Below are positions 41,338 to 50,869 of a stretch of 64,000 nt of DNA, in pieces (the stretch's first letter is position 1; every line of letters begins with the position of its first letter). The stretch is from Thermococcus gammatolerans EJ3. GTDB taxonomy: Archaea; Methanobacteriota_B; Thermococci; Thermococcales; Thermococcaceae. The notes under the pieces were generated by a model that made no database searches, was not told the DNA's origin, and was given only the letters and a program-made list of their open reading frames with translations. The position numbers were made by a program, and so were the translations under genes. The stretch spans positions 1,860,001 through 1,924,000 of the forward strand of contig NC_012804.1 in the NCBI RefSeq assembly GCF_000022365.1, written 5' to 3'.

Positions 41338-41808
41338 TCACCTCCTAATCTCCTCGACGACTATCTCAATGTGGGTGGTCTGCTCGTTGAACGGGGTGGC
41401 CCTTCCGAAGGCCCTCGGGATGTAGCCCCTGAGGACGGGCCCCCTGTGGGCAGCGGCGTGGATTATTTTGAGTCTGTCGACGTCAAGACCCTTCTGCTCG
41501 GCGTTGTTCCTGGCGTTGAGGAGTATTTTCTTGACGGCCTTGGCGACCTTGACGGGGTAGCGGCCCGGACCGAAGCCCTTACCCGGCTTGTGGCCCTGGC
41601 TGTCGTTGAAGCGCCTCATCGGAACCGGTCTCTTCTTGGCGATGACATCGTCGAGGTACTTGAGGGCGTCGTTGAGCATCATGCCCCTTATTTCCCTGAG
41701 GAGCTCGACGCTGTGCTTGGGTGAAATCCTGAGGTCCCTTCCGCTCGCGCGAGCCATTCTCTCGGGGTCAAAATTTTGGAATGAGTAGGAAAACCTGCCC
41801 CTGCTCAT
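41338..41808 (-). CDS. rpl22: 50S ribosomal protein L22
   Basis: The 156-residue archaeal uL22 whose long loop lines the exit tunnel: [23 protein letters not shown] and the tunnel loop around [31 protein letters not shown] precedes the ATG. Confidence 0.98.
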   Translation of the reverse strand: MSRGRFSYSFQNFDPERMARASGRDLRISPKHSVELLREIRGMMLNDALKYLDDVIAKKRPVPMRRFNDSQGHKPGKGFGPGRYPVKVAKAVKKILLNARNNAEQKGLDVDRLKIIHAAAHRGPVLRGYIPRAFGRATPFNEQTTHIEIVVEEIRR

Positions 41809-41818
41809 CTAAACCACC

Positions 41819-42220
41819 TCACTTGACGGCCACGAACATCGAAGACCTTGTCGCACCGACACCAGGTGAGCCGTGCTGGACGATCTTCCTCGTGAGGGCG
41901 AACTCACCGAGGTAGTGGCCGATCATCTCGGGCTTTATCTCTATTGGAACGAACTCCTTTCCGTTGTGGACATGAATAGTAATACCGACCATCTCAGGGA
42001 GGACTATCATGTCCCTGCTGTGAGTCCTTATTGGCTTGTTGTACTTGCCCTTCTTAGCCAAGCGAATCTTCCTGAGGAGCTTCTTCTGCTCCGGGGAAAG
42101 GCCGCGCTTGAGGCTCCTCCTCTGCCTAGCCGGGAGGAGCTTGGCAAACTCCTCGAGGGACATATTGAGCAGTTCATCGAGAGTATAACCCCTGTACCTA
42201 AACTCCTTCTTTCTCGCCAT
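41819..42220 (-). CDS. rps19: 30S ribosomal protein S19
   Basis: The 133-residue archaeal uS19 of the small-subunit head: [45 protein letters not shown] and [26 protein letters not shown] at 42220 has GGAGGAAGTGAAG upstream; a GTG at 42226 is part of it. Confidence 0.98.
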   Translation of the reverse strand: MARKKEFRYRGYTLDELLNMSLEEFAKLLPARQRRSLKRGLSPEQKKLLRKIRLAKKGKYNKPIRTHSRDMIVLPEMVGITIHVHNGKEFVPIEIKPEMIGHYLGEFALTRKIVQHGSPGVGATRSSMFVAVK

Positions 42221-42222
42221 CT

Positions 42223-42942
42223 TCACTTCCTCCTACCAGTTCTTCTCGCGGCTATGTGGCCAACCTTCCTTCCGGGCGGAGCGCGCCTCGAAACGGTCGA
42301 AGGCCTGCCGATGTGGTGCTCCTTACCACCGTGCGGGTGGTTGACCGCGTTCATCTTGACACCCCTCGGCTTCGGCCAGAACCTGTTGCGAGCTTTGGCG
42401 ATGTAATAGGCCTTACCCGCCTTGACTATGGGCTTCTCAAGCCTTCCACCGCCAGCGACGACACCGATGGTAGCCCTGCACTCGGGCTTGAACTGCTTGA
42501 GTTCACCGCTTGGAAGCTGGACGATGACCTTGTCCCTCTCCCTGCTGACGACGAGGGCGTAAGTTCCTCCAGCGCGGACGTACTTTCCACCGTCGCCCGG
42601 AACGCCTTCGATGTTGTAGACGTAGGTTCCCTCCGGTATCTTTGCCAGCGGAAGGGTGTTGCCAATCGCTATAGGAGCCTCGGGCCCAATGTAGATCTCC
42701 TGACCGACGAGGACTCCCTCCGGAGCGAGGATGAGCTTCTTAGTTCCGTCCTCGAACTTAACGCGGGCGACGGGGGCGGTCCTTCCCGGGTCGTGAAGTA
42801 TCTCCTCAACGACTCCCCTGAGGGTCTTCTCCTTCACGATGTTGAGAGGAACGTACTTAACGGCGCCCCTGTACCTGTGGGAAGGAGCTCGGAAGGTCGT
42901 GGTTCCCTTACCCCTCCTCTGCTGTATGAGACTCTTTCCCAT
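42223..42942 (-). CDS. rpl2: 50S ribosomal protein L2
   Basis: The 239-residue archaeal uL2, which helps form the peptidyl-transferase region and subunit bridge: [40 protein letters not shown]-like glycine-rich loop and the C-terminal [19 protein letters not shown] with the conserved His. GAGGTGATGTGAG precedes the ATG. Confidence 0.98.
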   Translation of the reverse strand: MGKSLIQQRRGKGTTTFRAPSHRYRGAVKYVPLNIVKEKTLRGVVEEILHDPGRTAPVARVKFEDGTKKLILAPEGVLVGQEIYIGPEAPIAIGNTLPLAKIPEGTYVYNIEGVPGDGGKYVRAGGTYALVVSRERDKVIVQLPSGELKQFKPECRATIGVVAGGGRLEKPIVKAGKAYYIAKARNRFWPKPRGVKMNAVNHPHGGKEHHIGRPSTVSRRAPPGRKVGHIAARRTGRRK

Positions 42943-42953
42943 CTCACATCACC

Positions 42954-43214
42954 TCAGAACAATCCCAACCTTGCGGCTATTTCGCTCGCGTTATATTCTG
43001 GCCTGAGCTTGACGTAGGCCTTCTTCTCCCCCTTCATAGTTATGAGGGTGTTGACCTTCTCGACCTTGACGTTGAACATCTCTTCCACGGCCCTCTTGAT
43101 GTCCTGCTTGGTGGCTTTCCTGTCCACTATGAAGGTGAGCTTGTTCTCCTTCTCGATGAGCGAAACGGCCTTTTCGGTAACGAGCGGCCTTATGATAACC
43201 TTATAGGGGTCCAT
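42954..43214 (-). CDS. rpl23: 50S ribosomal protein L23
   Basis: The 86-residue uL23 at the tunnel exit, docking site for SRP and Sec[61 protein letters not shown] precedes the ATG. Confidence 0.98.
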   Translation of the reverse strand: MDPYKVIIRPLVTEKAVSLIEKENKLTFIVDRKATKQDIKRAVEEMFNVKVEKVNTLITMKGEKKAYVKLRPEYNASEIAARLGLF

Positions 43215-43220
43215 ATCTCA

Positions 43221-43988
43221 TCACCCGTAGATCTCCTTAAGCCTCTCTATAGCTCCCTTCGTCCAGATCGTGAGCCTTCCGGGGTGGGTTCCGGGCGCTA
43301 GGAGTTCAACGCCGAGGTTGTCAACGGTAACGACGTCCACTCCTGGGTGGTTTCTCGCCCCCTGGACTATTCCCTCGTTCTTGGCAACGACGATGAGCGG
43401 GCCCTTGGCCTTCTTGTAGCGCCTCCCACGCATCTTCCCCTTGCCTGCCCTTATCTTGGTGTTCCTCTTGGCCCTCTCAATGTCGTCCCATATTCCAAGC
43501 TTCTTGAATATCTCCCTGGTCTGGGCGGTCTTGAAGACCTTCTGGAGGTCGTCAACAACCACTAACGGAAAGGCCGGAACGTTGTCAACCACGTGACCCC
43601 TCGCCCTGACGAGGTCTGGGTTGGCGGTGGCAGCGATGGCGCTCATTATAGCCAATCTGCGCTCCTTCTTGTTGATGTCTTCCCAGATTATCTTCTCGAC
43701 CTTCGGCGGGTGGGTTCTCCTTCCACCCCTCGCGAACGGGACGAAGGCGGCAAACCTCGGCGGGGTCTTTATCCTCTCGACCCTCGCCATGCCGTGACCC
43801 TTACCGATGTTTTCGGTAACGCGTCTCTTTCCAGCGAGCGGGTCCCTTCCCTGGGGCTGTATCCTGTGGGTCCAGGAAGCAATGACAGCTCTCCTGATGA
43901 GGTCGGGCCTGAAGGGAGTGCTGAACACCTTCGGGAGCTCTATCTCCTCAACGGGCTCGCCTTCGAGGTTGAAGACCTTAACCTTCAT
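43221..43988 (-). CDS. rpl4: 50S ribosomal protein L4
   Basis: The 255-residue archaeal uL4, with the long tunnel loop rich in Arg/Gly ([44 protein letters not shown]) and the C-terminal [21 protein letters not shown]. Its upstream site is GAGGTGAGATAA. Confidence 0.98.
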   Translation of the reverse strand: MKVKVFNLEGEPVEEIELPKVFSTPFRPDLIRRAVIASWTHRIQPQGRDPLAGKRRVTENIGKGHGMARVERIKTPPRFAAFVPFARGGRRTHPPKVEKIIWEDINKKERRLAIMSAIAATANPDLVRARGHVVDNVPAFPLVVVDDLQKVFKTAQTREIFKKLGIWDDIERAKRNTKIRAGKGKMRGRRYKKAKGPLIVVAKNEGIVQGARNHPGVDVVTVDNLGVELLAPGTHPGRLTIWTKGAIERLKEIYG

Positions 43989-43998
43989 TTATCTCACC

Positions 43999-45039
43999 TC
44001 ACTGCTTGGACTCCCTACTGACGTAGGTTATCTGGGGCCTCTCAACGGGCGGCTTCTTCTTGGGCGGCTTTATGGCGGGCCTAACGCGGATTATCCTCTT
44101 GAACGAACCCGGAACGCTGCCCTCAATCATGAGGAAGTCGCTCCTAATGATTCCGTAGTGCGGGAAGCCACCCTTCGGGGTTATGTCAATCTCGTTACCA
44201 TTGAGCACGAGCTTTCCATTCTCGCCTATGGCGATGAGTCTCTTGTTGAACTCGGTCCTGTGGTGGAAGCCCATCTGACCGGCCTGCGGAACGGTCCACA
44301 TGACCCTTGCGGGATGCCAGGGACCTAGGTTACCGATGTGCCTGCCCTTGCCAGCGCGCTGGGCCTTGTGGAACTGGACCTTAACACCCCAGCGCTTGAC
44401 CGGGCCCTGTGTTCCTTTACCCTTGGTGACCGCTATGACGTCGAGGAGCTCACCCTCGTGAAGAACTTCGCTCGCTCTAATCTCCTTGCCTATCCTCTCC
44501 TTGGCGTACTCGAACTTGGCCTTAACGTCGTCGCCACCGATGGCGTACTCCATGACTTCGGGCTTCTTCTTGAGCTTGATGAGCCAGGGCTGGGTGTGGA
44601 CGAGAAGCCTGACGTCGACGATCTCGCCGTCGTTGACGAGGTCCTCAAGCTGACCGAGCTTGGCCTTGAAGTCCTCTTCGCCGTAGTTCTTCGGCAGGGT
44701 CTTTATGCGCCTCTTGACGTTGTCGTTGAGCTCGTGGAACCAGACCTCGGTGGCGGTCTCAAGGCCGAGGTAGCCCTGTTTGTAGGCCCTTATTCCGTAA
44801 ACGAAGAGAGGTGGAACCTCCACTATGGTCACGGGCACGAATATCTCCTTGCCCTTGGTGAGCCCGGGGCTGTCGTCTATCATAAGGATGTGGGTCATCC
44901 CGGCCTTGTAACCAGCAAAGCCCAGCATCCTGACTTCACTGTCCTTTGGCCACTTTTTGATTCTCGGGACTACACTCCTAGCCCTTTTTCTCGGGCTGAA
45001 GGCGAGTGAACCTCTCCTTGGTCTGTGAACCTTTCCCAT
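43999..45039 (-). CDS. rpl3: 50S ribosomal protein L3
   Basis: The 346-residue archaeal uL3, which extends to the peptidyl-transferase centre: [55 protein letters not shown] and HRTEFNKRL near the tip. GGAGGGATTGAG precedes the ATG and overlaps the end of the SPOUT gene. Confidence 0.98.
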   Translation of the reverse strand: MGKVHRPRRGSLAFSPRKRARSVVPRIKKWPKDSEVRMLGFAGYKAGMTHILMIDDSPGLTKGKEIFVPVTIVEVPPLFVYGIRAYKQGYLGLETATEVWFHELNDNVKRRIKTLPKNYGEEDFKAKLGQLEDLVNDGEIVDVRLLVHTQPWLIKLKKKPEVMEYAIGGDDVKAKFEYAKERIGKEIRASEVLHEGELLDVIAVTKGKGTQGPVKRWGVKVQFHKAQRAGKGRHIGNLGPWHPARVMWTVPQAGQMGFHHRTEFNKRLIAIGENGKLVLNGNEIDITPKGGFPHYGIIRSDFLMIEGSVPGSFKRIIRVRPAIKPPKKKPPVERPQITYVSRESKQ

Positions 45040-45040
45040 C

Positions 45041-45808
45041 TCAATCCCTCCTTATGAGATTGAATATCGCCAGCGTGGCGAGGAGCGCCTCCTCGGTGCG
45101 GACGGTTTTAGTTTTCTGATTTGGAATCGTGTTGAGCACGAAGTCAAACTCGTACTCACCGCCGAGGAGCTCCATAACGCCCTTCCTCGGCGAGCCAAAG
45201 GCGATACCAACTTCCCCTTCGAGCGGGGGAAGGTTGACCTTTCTCACGTCGCGACCCTTCCGCGAGGTCGCGATTGCCAAATCCAGGTGAGCCTTTTTAA
45301 GTGTTTTCGCCAGGGGTTTCCCGCTCAGGTGAACCCTGTAGCCCCAGTACTCAACCGGCTTCGCCGGAACGACCTTGAGGGGCCTCGTTGAGACGACTCT
45401 GAACGTTGCCCTGCCCTCAATGTTCCCCTCAACGATTGCCAGCTCGTCGAGCCCGATGTCCGCGTAGATTTTCCTTCCCTTCCGGAAGGCGTAGCCCTCG
45501 CGGATTTCCCCAACCTTTGGTTTTCCCTTGAGCTTGTGATGTGGCGTCCTGAGCGGGGGGACGACGCCCACATAGCGGAGCTCTGGCATCAGGGGAAACA
45601 GCCTCTTCCTTAGGTACTGCGGTGTTTCCATGTACTCAAGGACCGTTTTTATGAACTTCCCGTCCCTCCCGCCTGCCCTGTAAATCCAGATGTGCTCGAC
45701 GCCGAAGATTGCGCAGGCCCTCGCAACCTGCCCAACCTTGTACGTTCTGATTTTCGGGTCGTCGGTTTCCTCAAGGAGGGAATCGGGAATGAAGACGTGC
45801 CAGGCCAT
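45041..45808 (-). CDS. SPOUT-family RNA methyltransferase (C9orf114/COG2106-like)
   Basis: A 255-residue putative RNA methyltransferase of the SPOUT class (alpha/beta knot): the N-terminal half reads [37 protein letters not shown] and [20 protein letters not shown]; the C-terminal half has the knot-like [19 protein letters not shown] and [29 protein letters not shown]. It is the first gene of the ribosomal superoperon, as in many archaea, which suggests an rRNA target; that is inferred. GGGGGCGAGAT precedes the ATG. A TATA box lies at 45863-45875. Confidence 0.87.
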   Translation of the reverse strand: MAWHVFIPDSLLEETDDPKIRTYKVGQVARACAIFGVEHIWIYRAGGRDGKFIKTVLEYMETPQYLRKRLFPLMPELRYVGVVPPLRTPHHKLKGKPKVGEIREGYAFRKGRKIYADIGLDELAIVEGNIEGRATFRVVSTRPLKVVPAKPVEYWGYRVHLSGKPLAKTLKKAHLDLAIATSRKGRDVRKVNLPPLEGEVGIAFGSPRKGVMELLGGEYEFDFVLNTIPNQKTKTVRTEEALLATLAIFNLIRRD

Positions 45809-45862
45809 ATCTCGCCCCCACTGTCCTCCCTAACCCCAACGCGCTGAAGGGAGCTTATGGAG

Positions 45863-45875
45863 ACTATTTAAAAGG
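45863..45875 (-). promoter_or_regulatory. Promoter TATA box of the ribosomal superoperon
   Basis: Minus-strand CCTTTTAAATAGT lies 55-67 bases upstream of the SPOUT gene ATG, and is the only strong TATA element in the stretch. It would give a leader of about 30 bases and drive the 31-gene run down to 29471. Confidence 0.65.
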
Positions 45876-45930
45876 CTTTCGAACCTTGCAACCCTTTTTC
45901 GTGATTGGATGTGTGTAATTTTTTTGCAAG

Positions 45931-46265
45931 GAAACTTTTGCTCTGCAAAAGTTTCATCAAAGTTGTAGCTCCTTATTTGAGAGTCAAATTTTGGAAGATT
46001 TTCTTGTTAACTGGCCATTTTGAGTGTGAGAAATCTCCTAGTTGCTTCTTAAGTGGGGTTTAACTTTGGAATCGACACCTGAAGGGCGTCAGAGGAGAAC
46101 AAACCCATTTTTTTGAAGGATTTTGAGAGTGTTCTCCGTTGAAACGCACCATTTTACAACCAAAATCTGCTCTATTTGAGCCTTTGGACGAGAAGCTACC
46201 AACTTTTGGTGAAGTTTTTTCCAAAAGCTTCCCGCGCAAGCGCTGGCGGAAAGTGTTGTGCAGAT
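45931..46265 (+). repeat. 335-base dispersed repeat, copy B
   Basis: Second copy of the element at 18216-18550, in the same orientation. It opens with an 11-pair hairpin (GAAACTTTTGC-TCT-GCAAAAGTTTC, 45931-45955), one pair longer than in copy A: the extra T in one arm is matched by an extra A in the other. The terminal block CTTTTGG...CCAAAAG (46203-46227) pairs over 7 bases. It ends near 46265. It lies about 55 bases upstream of the superoperon TATA box, on the other side from the transcription start. No frame is shared with copy A. Confidence 0.8.
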
Positions 46266-46342
46266 TTTAAGTGTTTATCTCAAAGCCGTTGAGAATTGAG
46301 AGGAGTTCGAGCTTGCGTTTGGTATCGATATAGGACGGACTT

Positions 46343-46483
46343 TCATCCTCCCTGTGTTCTGTTGTCTCTCATGATCCTTTTCTTCCCGTTCGGCAAGATC
46401 ATATTGTCTATATCATCAATGTAAGCGCCTGCAATTTTTGATGTACGCTGACCAACCACCACCAACACCAAGCCGAGGAATAC
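46343..46483 (-). pseudogene. Small coding remnant, no start codon
   Basis: A 47-codon minus-strand frame bounded by stops reads VFLGLVLVVVGQRTSKIAGAY followed by IDDIDNMILPNGKKRIMRDN. A hydrophobic stretch followed by an acidic-basic tail looks like the end of a membrane or surface protein. There is no ATG and no binding site; the family is not recognised. The remainder of 46266-46598 holds no gene. Confidence 0.3.
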
Positions 46484-46548
46484 CTAGACTTCATCAACTG
46501 AATCTCAAGATGAAAAATCAAGGCGCGGGCAAACTTTCGACCTATGAA

Positions 46549-46584
46549 GATTATCCTCCCCAAGATAATCTCTACTGGGATAAT
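46549..46584 (-). terminator. Alternative hairpins downstream of the RNA ligase gene
   Basis: GATTATC at 46549-46555 pairs with GATAATC at 46564-46570 (8-base loop), while the overlapping ATTATCC at 46550-46556 can instead pair with GGATAAT at 46578-46584. They start 15 bases after the Rnl3 stop on the minus strand, so a terminator or 3'-end structure is likely. Confidence 0.4.
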
Positions 46585-46598
46585 TTTCAAAGCATTGC

Positions 46599-47741
46599 TC
46601 AGTCCACAAATGCCAAACCGTTCCACAGTTCTCTGATCTCACGCGTCGCATCGGGATAAACGCGCTTGAAAGTTATCCTCCAGTAACCGTTTCCGATGTC
46701 CTCTATGTCCTCGATGTGGATTTTCACGCCGAGTCTCTCGAAGTGGGTCACCATTTTGTGGGCGGTGCTCACATTTTTCACCCTGACCTTGAAGGTCTCC
46801 TCCACTTCCCCACCGCTCGCAACTTCATGGATGCTCTCGACAAACGGCCGGAGGAGGGCCTTGCCGAGGGCCCTCGCGTACTCGTCGAACTCTTCACCCC
46901 TGACGCGCTTCTCCGCCAGATAGAATGCCAGCCTCTTGATCCTCTGCATGAAGTACCCGTGTGGCAAGTCAAAGAAGATGCGGGACCCTATTTTGATATC
47001 GTTAATGTTGGCATAGGGCGTCACGTACTTCGCTATTTTCCTCATATCGGGTGTCTTCATCACGATGCCCTCCCGTCCCTCCCTGCTGAGCCTTTCGATA
47101 AGGTCGTAGAGCTCCTCAATCATTGAACGGTCGTAGAGGCCGAAGACCTCTACCTGTGGAATACCGTACTCCTCGGCGAGTTTATACCTTTCTTCAGCAG
47201 GAATGCTCCTCCCAGTTCCTTTTTCCTGGATGTCGAAGAGGAAGAACTGGATGTCCTCCTCAACGTAGGGCGGCCCCTCAACGAGGTAAGGGCTCTCCGG
47301 CCCGGCCATCTCCCCAACGAGGACCAGGTTGGGGTAATCCCTGAAGAACTCCTCGTTGATGAAATCGAGTATTCGCTCGGTTGTGAAGGGGCACACAAAA
47401 CCGCCCCGGGTGAGCGCTAAAATCCTGCCCTTAACTGTGACGACGCGGACGTTGTAGCCGTCAACCTTCTCCTCCACATAGAAGGGCCTTCTCCTGAAGA
47501 TCCGCCTAATCCCGTTCTCAAGCTGAACAACTCTCTTTATGTGAGGAAATCCGGCGACAACTGTACCGTCTTCGAATACAACGGTTCCCCTCCTAAACCC
47601 CCTCGCGGAGTCGCGGAAGCGAACGTATCCAATCCCCTCAAACTCGTCTTCCATAAGGCCGCCTTTTCCCTCGAGAACTTCGAGTCTCCCCTCCGGGAGG
47701 CCAAGCTTCAGGAGGAGGTTTCGAAAGATCGAACTGACCAT
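46599..47741 (-). CDS. ATP-dependent RNA ligase, Rnl3 family
   Basis: A 380-residue ligase of the archaeal Rnl3 family, which joins RNA 3'-OH and 5'-phosphate ends and can circularise RNA. The nucleotidyl-acceptor Lys is at residue 92 in EEKVDGYNV (motif I, KxDG); motif III is in FLFDIQEKGTG, motif IV in EGIVMKTP, motif V in KYVTPYANINDIKIGSR. N- and C-terminal extensions (1-80 and 260-380) match this dimeric family, usually about 380 residues. GGTGGGAGA precedes the ATG. Neighbouring STAND regulator starts on the same strand upstream with a 30-base gap. Confidence 0.92.
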   Translation of the reverse strand: MVSSIFRNLLLKLGLPEGRLEVLEGKGGLMEDEFEGIGYVRFRDSARGFRRGTVVFEDGTVVAGFPHIKRVVQLENGIRRIFRRRPFYVEEKVDGYNVRVVTVKGRILALTRGGFVCPFTTERILDFINEEFFRDYPNLVLVGEMAGPESPYLVEGPPYVEEDIQFFLFDIQEKGTGRSIPAEERYKLAEEYGIPQVEVFGLYDRSMIEELYDLIERLSREGREGIVMKTPDMRKIAKYVTPYANINDIKIGSRIFFDLPHGYFMQRIKRLAFYLAEKRVRGEEFDEYARALGKALLRPFVESIHEVASGGEVEETFKVRVKNVSTAHKMVTHFERLGVKIHIEDIEDIGNGYWRITFKRVYPDATREIRELWNGLAFVD

Positions 47742-47771
47742 TCTCCCACCGGATGGAATAGGAGACCATCG

Positions 47772-50045
47772 TTAATAATCCTTATGAATAACTTCCACGT
47801 CAAAGACCCTGCCCAGCTCATGTAAGACTGCATCGTACAGCCATTCATACTTCCTCAGATGCTCCCTTCCCCTGCGGAAGTACTCCCCTCCATCAACGCC
47901 CATCAGTTCCTTCACCGCACCGAGGAAAATGTACCCAGCCCACGCGAGGGGATAGTTCGTGCTCTGAGCCAGTGCTATCATTTTCTCAGCCGTTTGCTCT
48001 GCCTCTTCAAGCTCGCCGAGCCCTATCAGGGAAACCGTCATGTAGGAGAGGGAATCAACGGCCCTACGGTAGTTCTTAATTCTGATGAAGTACTCAGAAG
48101 CTTCACCGGCCAGCTCAGCGGCTTTTCCATAAGCGCTCAGGTTGTAGTACGCCTTGGACAGCTCAAAGCGGGCCATGTTAGCGCCAAATGTCAGACCGTT
48201 GGCGAGGGCGAGCTCAAGGGCCTGCAGGTAATGCTCAACCCCTTTCTGATACTCTTCCATCTCACAGTACACGTCCCCAACGTGGAAGAGAACTTTAACT
48301 TCCCGCTCTGGATCGGGGGGCAAAAGCTTCGAGACCTCCATCTCCCGCATGGCACTCCTCAGGGCCTCGTCCAGATCACCGGTGTAGTACTCGTACTTCG
48401 TCCTCTCCATGTGGTACCAGAGCCAGACGAGCGGATCGTTCAGGCTTTCCGCTATGGCCTCGGTTCGTCTGAGGTACTCATTGGCCTTTTCGAACTCATT
48501 CTTCTCGATGTAGAGGTCGCTGAGATAGCTCAGCACGTTGGCGAGATGAATTCCTCCCAACCTATCGAGAACCTTCAGCCACAACTCCTCCGCCCTATCA
48601 AAGAAGCCCCTCTGGAAATGCACCTCGGCGATCTCGGAATCAACGTAAGGGTTGCCCTCAGCCTCGCTCAGAACCCTCAGGTAAGCTATCGGGAAGTCAA
48701 CTATGAGGTGTCTGAACCTTCGTATCCTCATCTCGGTCAGATCCTTAAGCCGCTCAAGCCTTCCGGACCGGATCGTGTACCTGAAGGCTTTTATGAAGTC
48801 GTCCGGGGAGTTTTTGGAAAGTAGGTACTCCGCGTACTTGAGGTAGTACCCACCCTCATCCCCGTGAATGCCCTTCATTGCGAGGCCGCGTATCAGGTCG
48901 TGGAGGAAGTAACTCTCACCGCTCCTCTCCACCAGCCCCTTCCGCAGGAGAGAGTAAAGGACAGAAAAGGCGTTTTTCTTTCCGTAAAGCCTCTTGATGG
49001 CCTCATATTCAAGGGGTTCATTAAAAAGAGCCATGAGCGAGAGCATTTCCCTTTCGTCGTCGGTTAACGAATCGTAAGCCTCTGCGAAAATCATATCGAA
49101 GAAATTCGTTACGTCCCCGGGAGTTCCCTTTCTGGCCTCAGCGAACAGGTTGAGGGCAAGGGGGTGTCCTCTGGTTACGCCGTAGAGTCTTGCAAACTCC
49201 TCGGGCTCCATTTCAACGCCCTTGCTCCTCAACAGCTCGTAAGCATCCCCTGGTTCAAGGCCCTTGAGGTGTAAATAAAGAACGCCATCCCAGAGACCGA
49301 GGTTCGGCCTCTCTCGCGAGAGGAGCACGAGCTTTCCGCTTCTTAACCTTGAGGAGAGGAACGAGACGAGCCTCATAATCACGTCATCGCGGCACTTGTG
49401 GAAGTCATCGAAGACGATTTTTGCCCTTGTCTCCTCAACCCCTTCTAGGACGAGCTCGAAGATCGCCCGCTCTTCCCTGTTGCCGCTCCTAAGGTAATCA
49501 AGGAGGAGATGATAACCCCTCGTGTTGAGGAACAGCCCGAGCTGCCAGGCCAAGTAATCGAAGCTGTCTACCTCACTCAGCTGATACCAGAAAGCGTCCC
49601 CAAAGACCTTAGCCGCCAGACTTGTCTTTCCTATACCTGCTATTCCATATATCACGATGATGCTCTCCCCCGCGGAGGCAAGCTTGGAGATCTCCGATCG
49701 CCTGCCAACGAAGAGGCCAATCCGGGGAAGCCTGCCCTCAAGCAGGGGGACTTCGTAGCGAACGCGATCTGCCGTCTGGAGCACTACACCCCCGGGTTCA
49801 AAACTTATCCTGAGCTCGCTAACTTTGAGAGAGTAAACCCTGACGTTCCGTCCCCTTATCCTGATCCACCTTCCTTCCACCAGCCCGAGACGCTCCAGCA
49901 GTCTAAGTCGCCTCGACACGTCGGTCTCGTCCTTCTGAAGGATACGGGCGAGCTCGCGCGGGTTAAATGAACCTGACTTGAGTATAGAGAGTATCTGAAG
50001 GTTTGTTTCGTTGGATATGAGCCTCAACATCTTCACTGTGTCCAT
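47772..50045 (-). CDS. STAND-type regulator: HTH + P-loop NTPase + TPR
   Basis: A 757-residue protein with three parts. Residues 1-80 form a winged helix-turn-helix (LRLISNETNLQILSILKSGSFNPRELARIL, VSRRLRLLERLGLVEGRW). A STAND/NACHT-like NTPase domain follows: VGRRSEISKL, Walker A IYGIAGIGKTSLAAKV (about 131-146), Walker B KIVFDDFHKCRDD and LVLLSRERP. The last 400 residues are a TPR solenoid (EKANEYLRRTEAIAESLND, EEYQKGVEHYLQALELALAN). This MalT-like layout suggests a ligand-sensing transcription factor or signal hub that oligomerises on ATP binding. Ligand and targets are unknown. ATG at 50045 has AAGGTGTC upstream; the GTG at 50054 overlaps it. Confidence 0.85.
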   Translation of the reverse strand: MDTVKMLRLISNETNLQILSILKSGSFNPRELARILQKDETDVSRRLRLLERLGLVEGRWIRIRGRNVRVYSLKVSELRISFEPGGVVLQTADRVRYEVPLLEGRLPRIGLFVGRRSEISKLASAGESIIVIYGIAGIGKTSLAAKVFGDAFWYQLSEVDSFDYLAWQLGLFLNTRGYHLLLDYLRSGNREERAIFELVLEGVEETRAKIVFDDFHKCRDDVIMRLVSFLSSRLRSGKLVLLSRERPNLGLWDGVLYLHLKGLEPGDAYELLRSKGVEMEPEEFARLYGVTRGHPLALNLFAEARKGTPGDVTNFFDMIFAEAYDSLTDDEREMLSLMALFNEPLEYEAIKRLYGKKNAFSVLYSLLRKGLVERSGESYFLHDLIRGLAMKGIHGDEGGYYLKYAEYLLSKNSPDDFIKAFRYTIRSGRLERLKDLTEMRIRRFRHLIVDFPIAYLRVLSEAEGNPYVDSEIAEVHFQRGFFDRAEELWLKVLDRLGGIHLANVLSYLSDLYIEKNEFEKANEYLRRTEAIAESLNDPLVWLWYHMERTKYEYYTGDLDEALRSAMREMEVSKLLPPDPEREVKVLFHVGDVYCEMEEYQKGVEHYLQALELALANGLTFGANMARFELSKAYYNLSAYGKAAELAGEASEYFIRIKNYRRAVDSLSYMTVSLIGLGELEEAEQTAEKMIALAQSTNYPLAWAGYIFLGAVKELMGVDGGEYFRRGREHLRKYEWLYDAVLHELGRVFDVEVIHKDY

Positions 50046-50103
50046 CGAGGACACCTTGATCTCCTTACGCGTTCAAACTACTTATGGGTATCGAAAAAGA
50101 AGA

Positions 50104-50250
50104 TCAGCGGGGACGCTCCTCCATCGCGTCCCTGATCTGCTTCATTATGAAGGTCTCTTCCGCCCGGAGCACTTTCACGACGACCTCCCTGCTGAGATTG
50201 GTCTCCCTCACTATGTAATCGACCAGCTCCCTCCTGACCCTCGCCAGCAT
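50104..50250 (-). CDS. Small protein after the membrane-protein gene
   Basis: A 48-residue helical protein (MLARVRRELVDYIVRETNLS, then AEETFIMKQIRDAMEE) too short to be flagged by length filters. GGGGGTGAAC precedes the ATG, and it starts 3 bases after the stop of the preceding gene, so it is probably translated as the third member of the cassette. It looks like a small DNA- or protein-binding helix pair; no family recognised. Confidence 0.7.
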   Translation of the reverse strand: MLARVRRELVDYIVRETNLSREVVVKVLRAEETFIMKQIRDAMEERPR

Positions 50251-50252
50251 GT

Positions 50253-50864
50253 TCACCCCCTCTTGGGGAAGTTGAGGATCGCAAGGCCAACGAGAGAGAG
50301 GGCAACAAGGCCGAGGTACACCGGGTTCCTTTCGCTTCCCGATGGAAGCTCGTACTTAACGATCCCGTCCTCGAACTTGATGTTCTTAGCCCCCTTCGGC
50401 AGGACGAGGGTTATAGTTTCAACGAGTCTGCCCTGACCGCCCAGTATGGGCTCAACGGTCGTCAGTACCAGGGTGTTCCCGTTCTGGGCGGAGAGCGTCG
50501 TGTCCTTGTCCCCAATCCTTATCTCCCAGTGGGATCCCCCGTTGATCGCCGCCCCCAGCATCGTGTACGTGGAAGTGATCCTGTTGTTCGTGTCGTCCCA
50601 TTCGATCTTCATCCCCTCGTACTGGGCGTCCGTCCTCTTGTTTTCAAACTCCCTTTTCAGCATGTAGGTTGTGGGGTAGCTCTGCTTCATCTGGAGGTAG
50701 AGGTTCGGAGTGAACTTCCAGGCTTCCTCAACCCGAGCGTTGCCGGCTTCATCCACTACCATCTTCATCGTGCCGTCTATCTTGTACTCAACGATCTTAA
50801 CGTCCTGGGCAACTGCAAGAGGAACGATCAGGAGCAGGAGTAGAAAGACAAGGAGCCACCTCAT
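50253..50864 (-). CDS. Exported membrane-anchored protein of the transglutaminase cassette
   Basis: A 203-residue protein with a signal peptide (MRWLLVFLLLLLIVPLAVAQ), an extracellular beta-rich domain (EEAWKFTPNLYLQMKQSYP, AQYEGMKIEWDDTN) and a C-terminal membrane anchor (YLGLVALSLVGLAILNF) followed by KRG. GAGGTGATGGGG precedes the ATG; the GTG at 50873 is part of it. The gene overlaps the preceding transglutaminase-like gene's stop region by up to 4 bases, so both are one transcript. No family is recognised. Confidence 0.8.
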   Translation of the reverse strand: MRWLLVFLLLLLIVPLAVAQDVKIVEYKIDGTMKMVVDEAGNARVEEAWKFTPNLYLQMKQSYPTTYMLKREFENKRTDAQYEGMKIEWDDTNNRITSTYTMLGAAINGGSHWEIRIGDKDTTLSAQNGNTLVLTTVEPILGGQGRLVETITLVLPKGAKNIKFEDGIVKYELPSGSERNPVYLGLVALSLVGLAILNFPKRG

Positions 50865-50869
50865 CCCCA

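Noticed and set aside
46408-46626. 72-codon minus-strand frame (MERFGICGLSNALKIIPVE...)
   Set aside because: It begins inside the RNA ligase gene in another frame, spans the hairpin region and has no binding site; the recognisable remnant at 46343-46483 is in a different frame.
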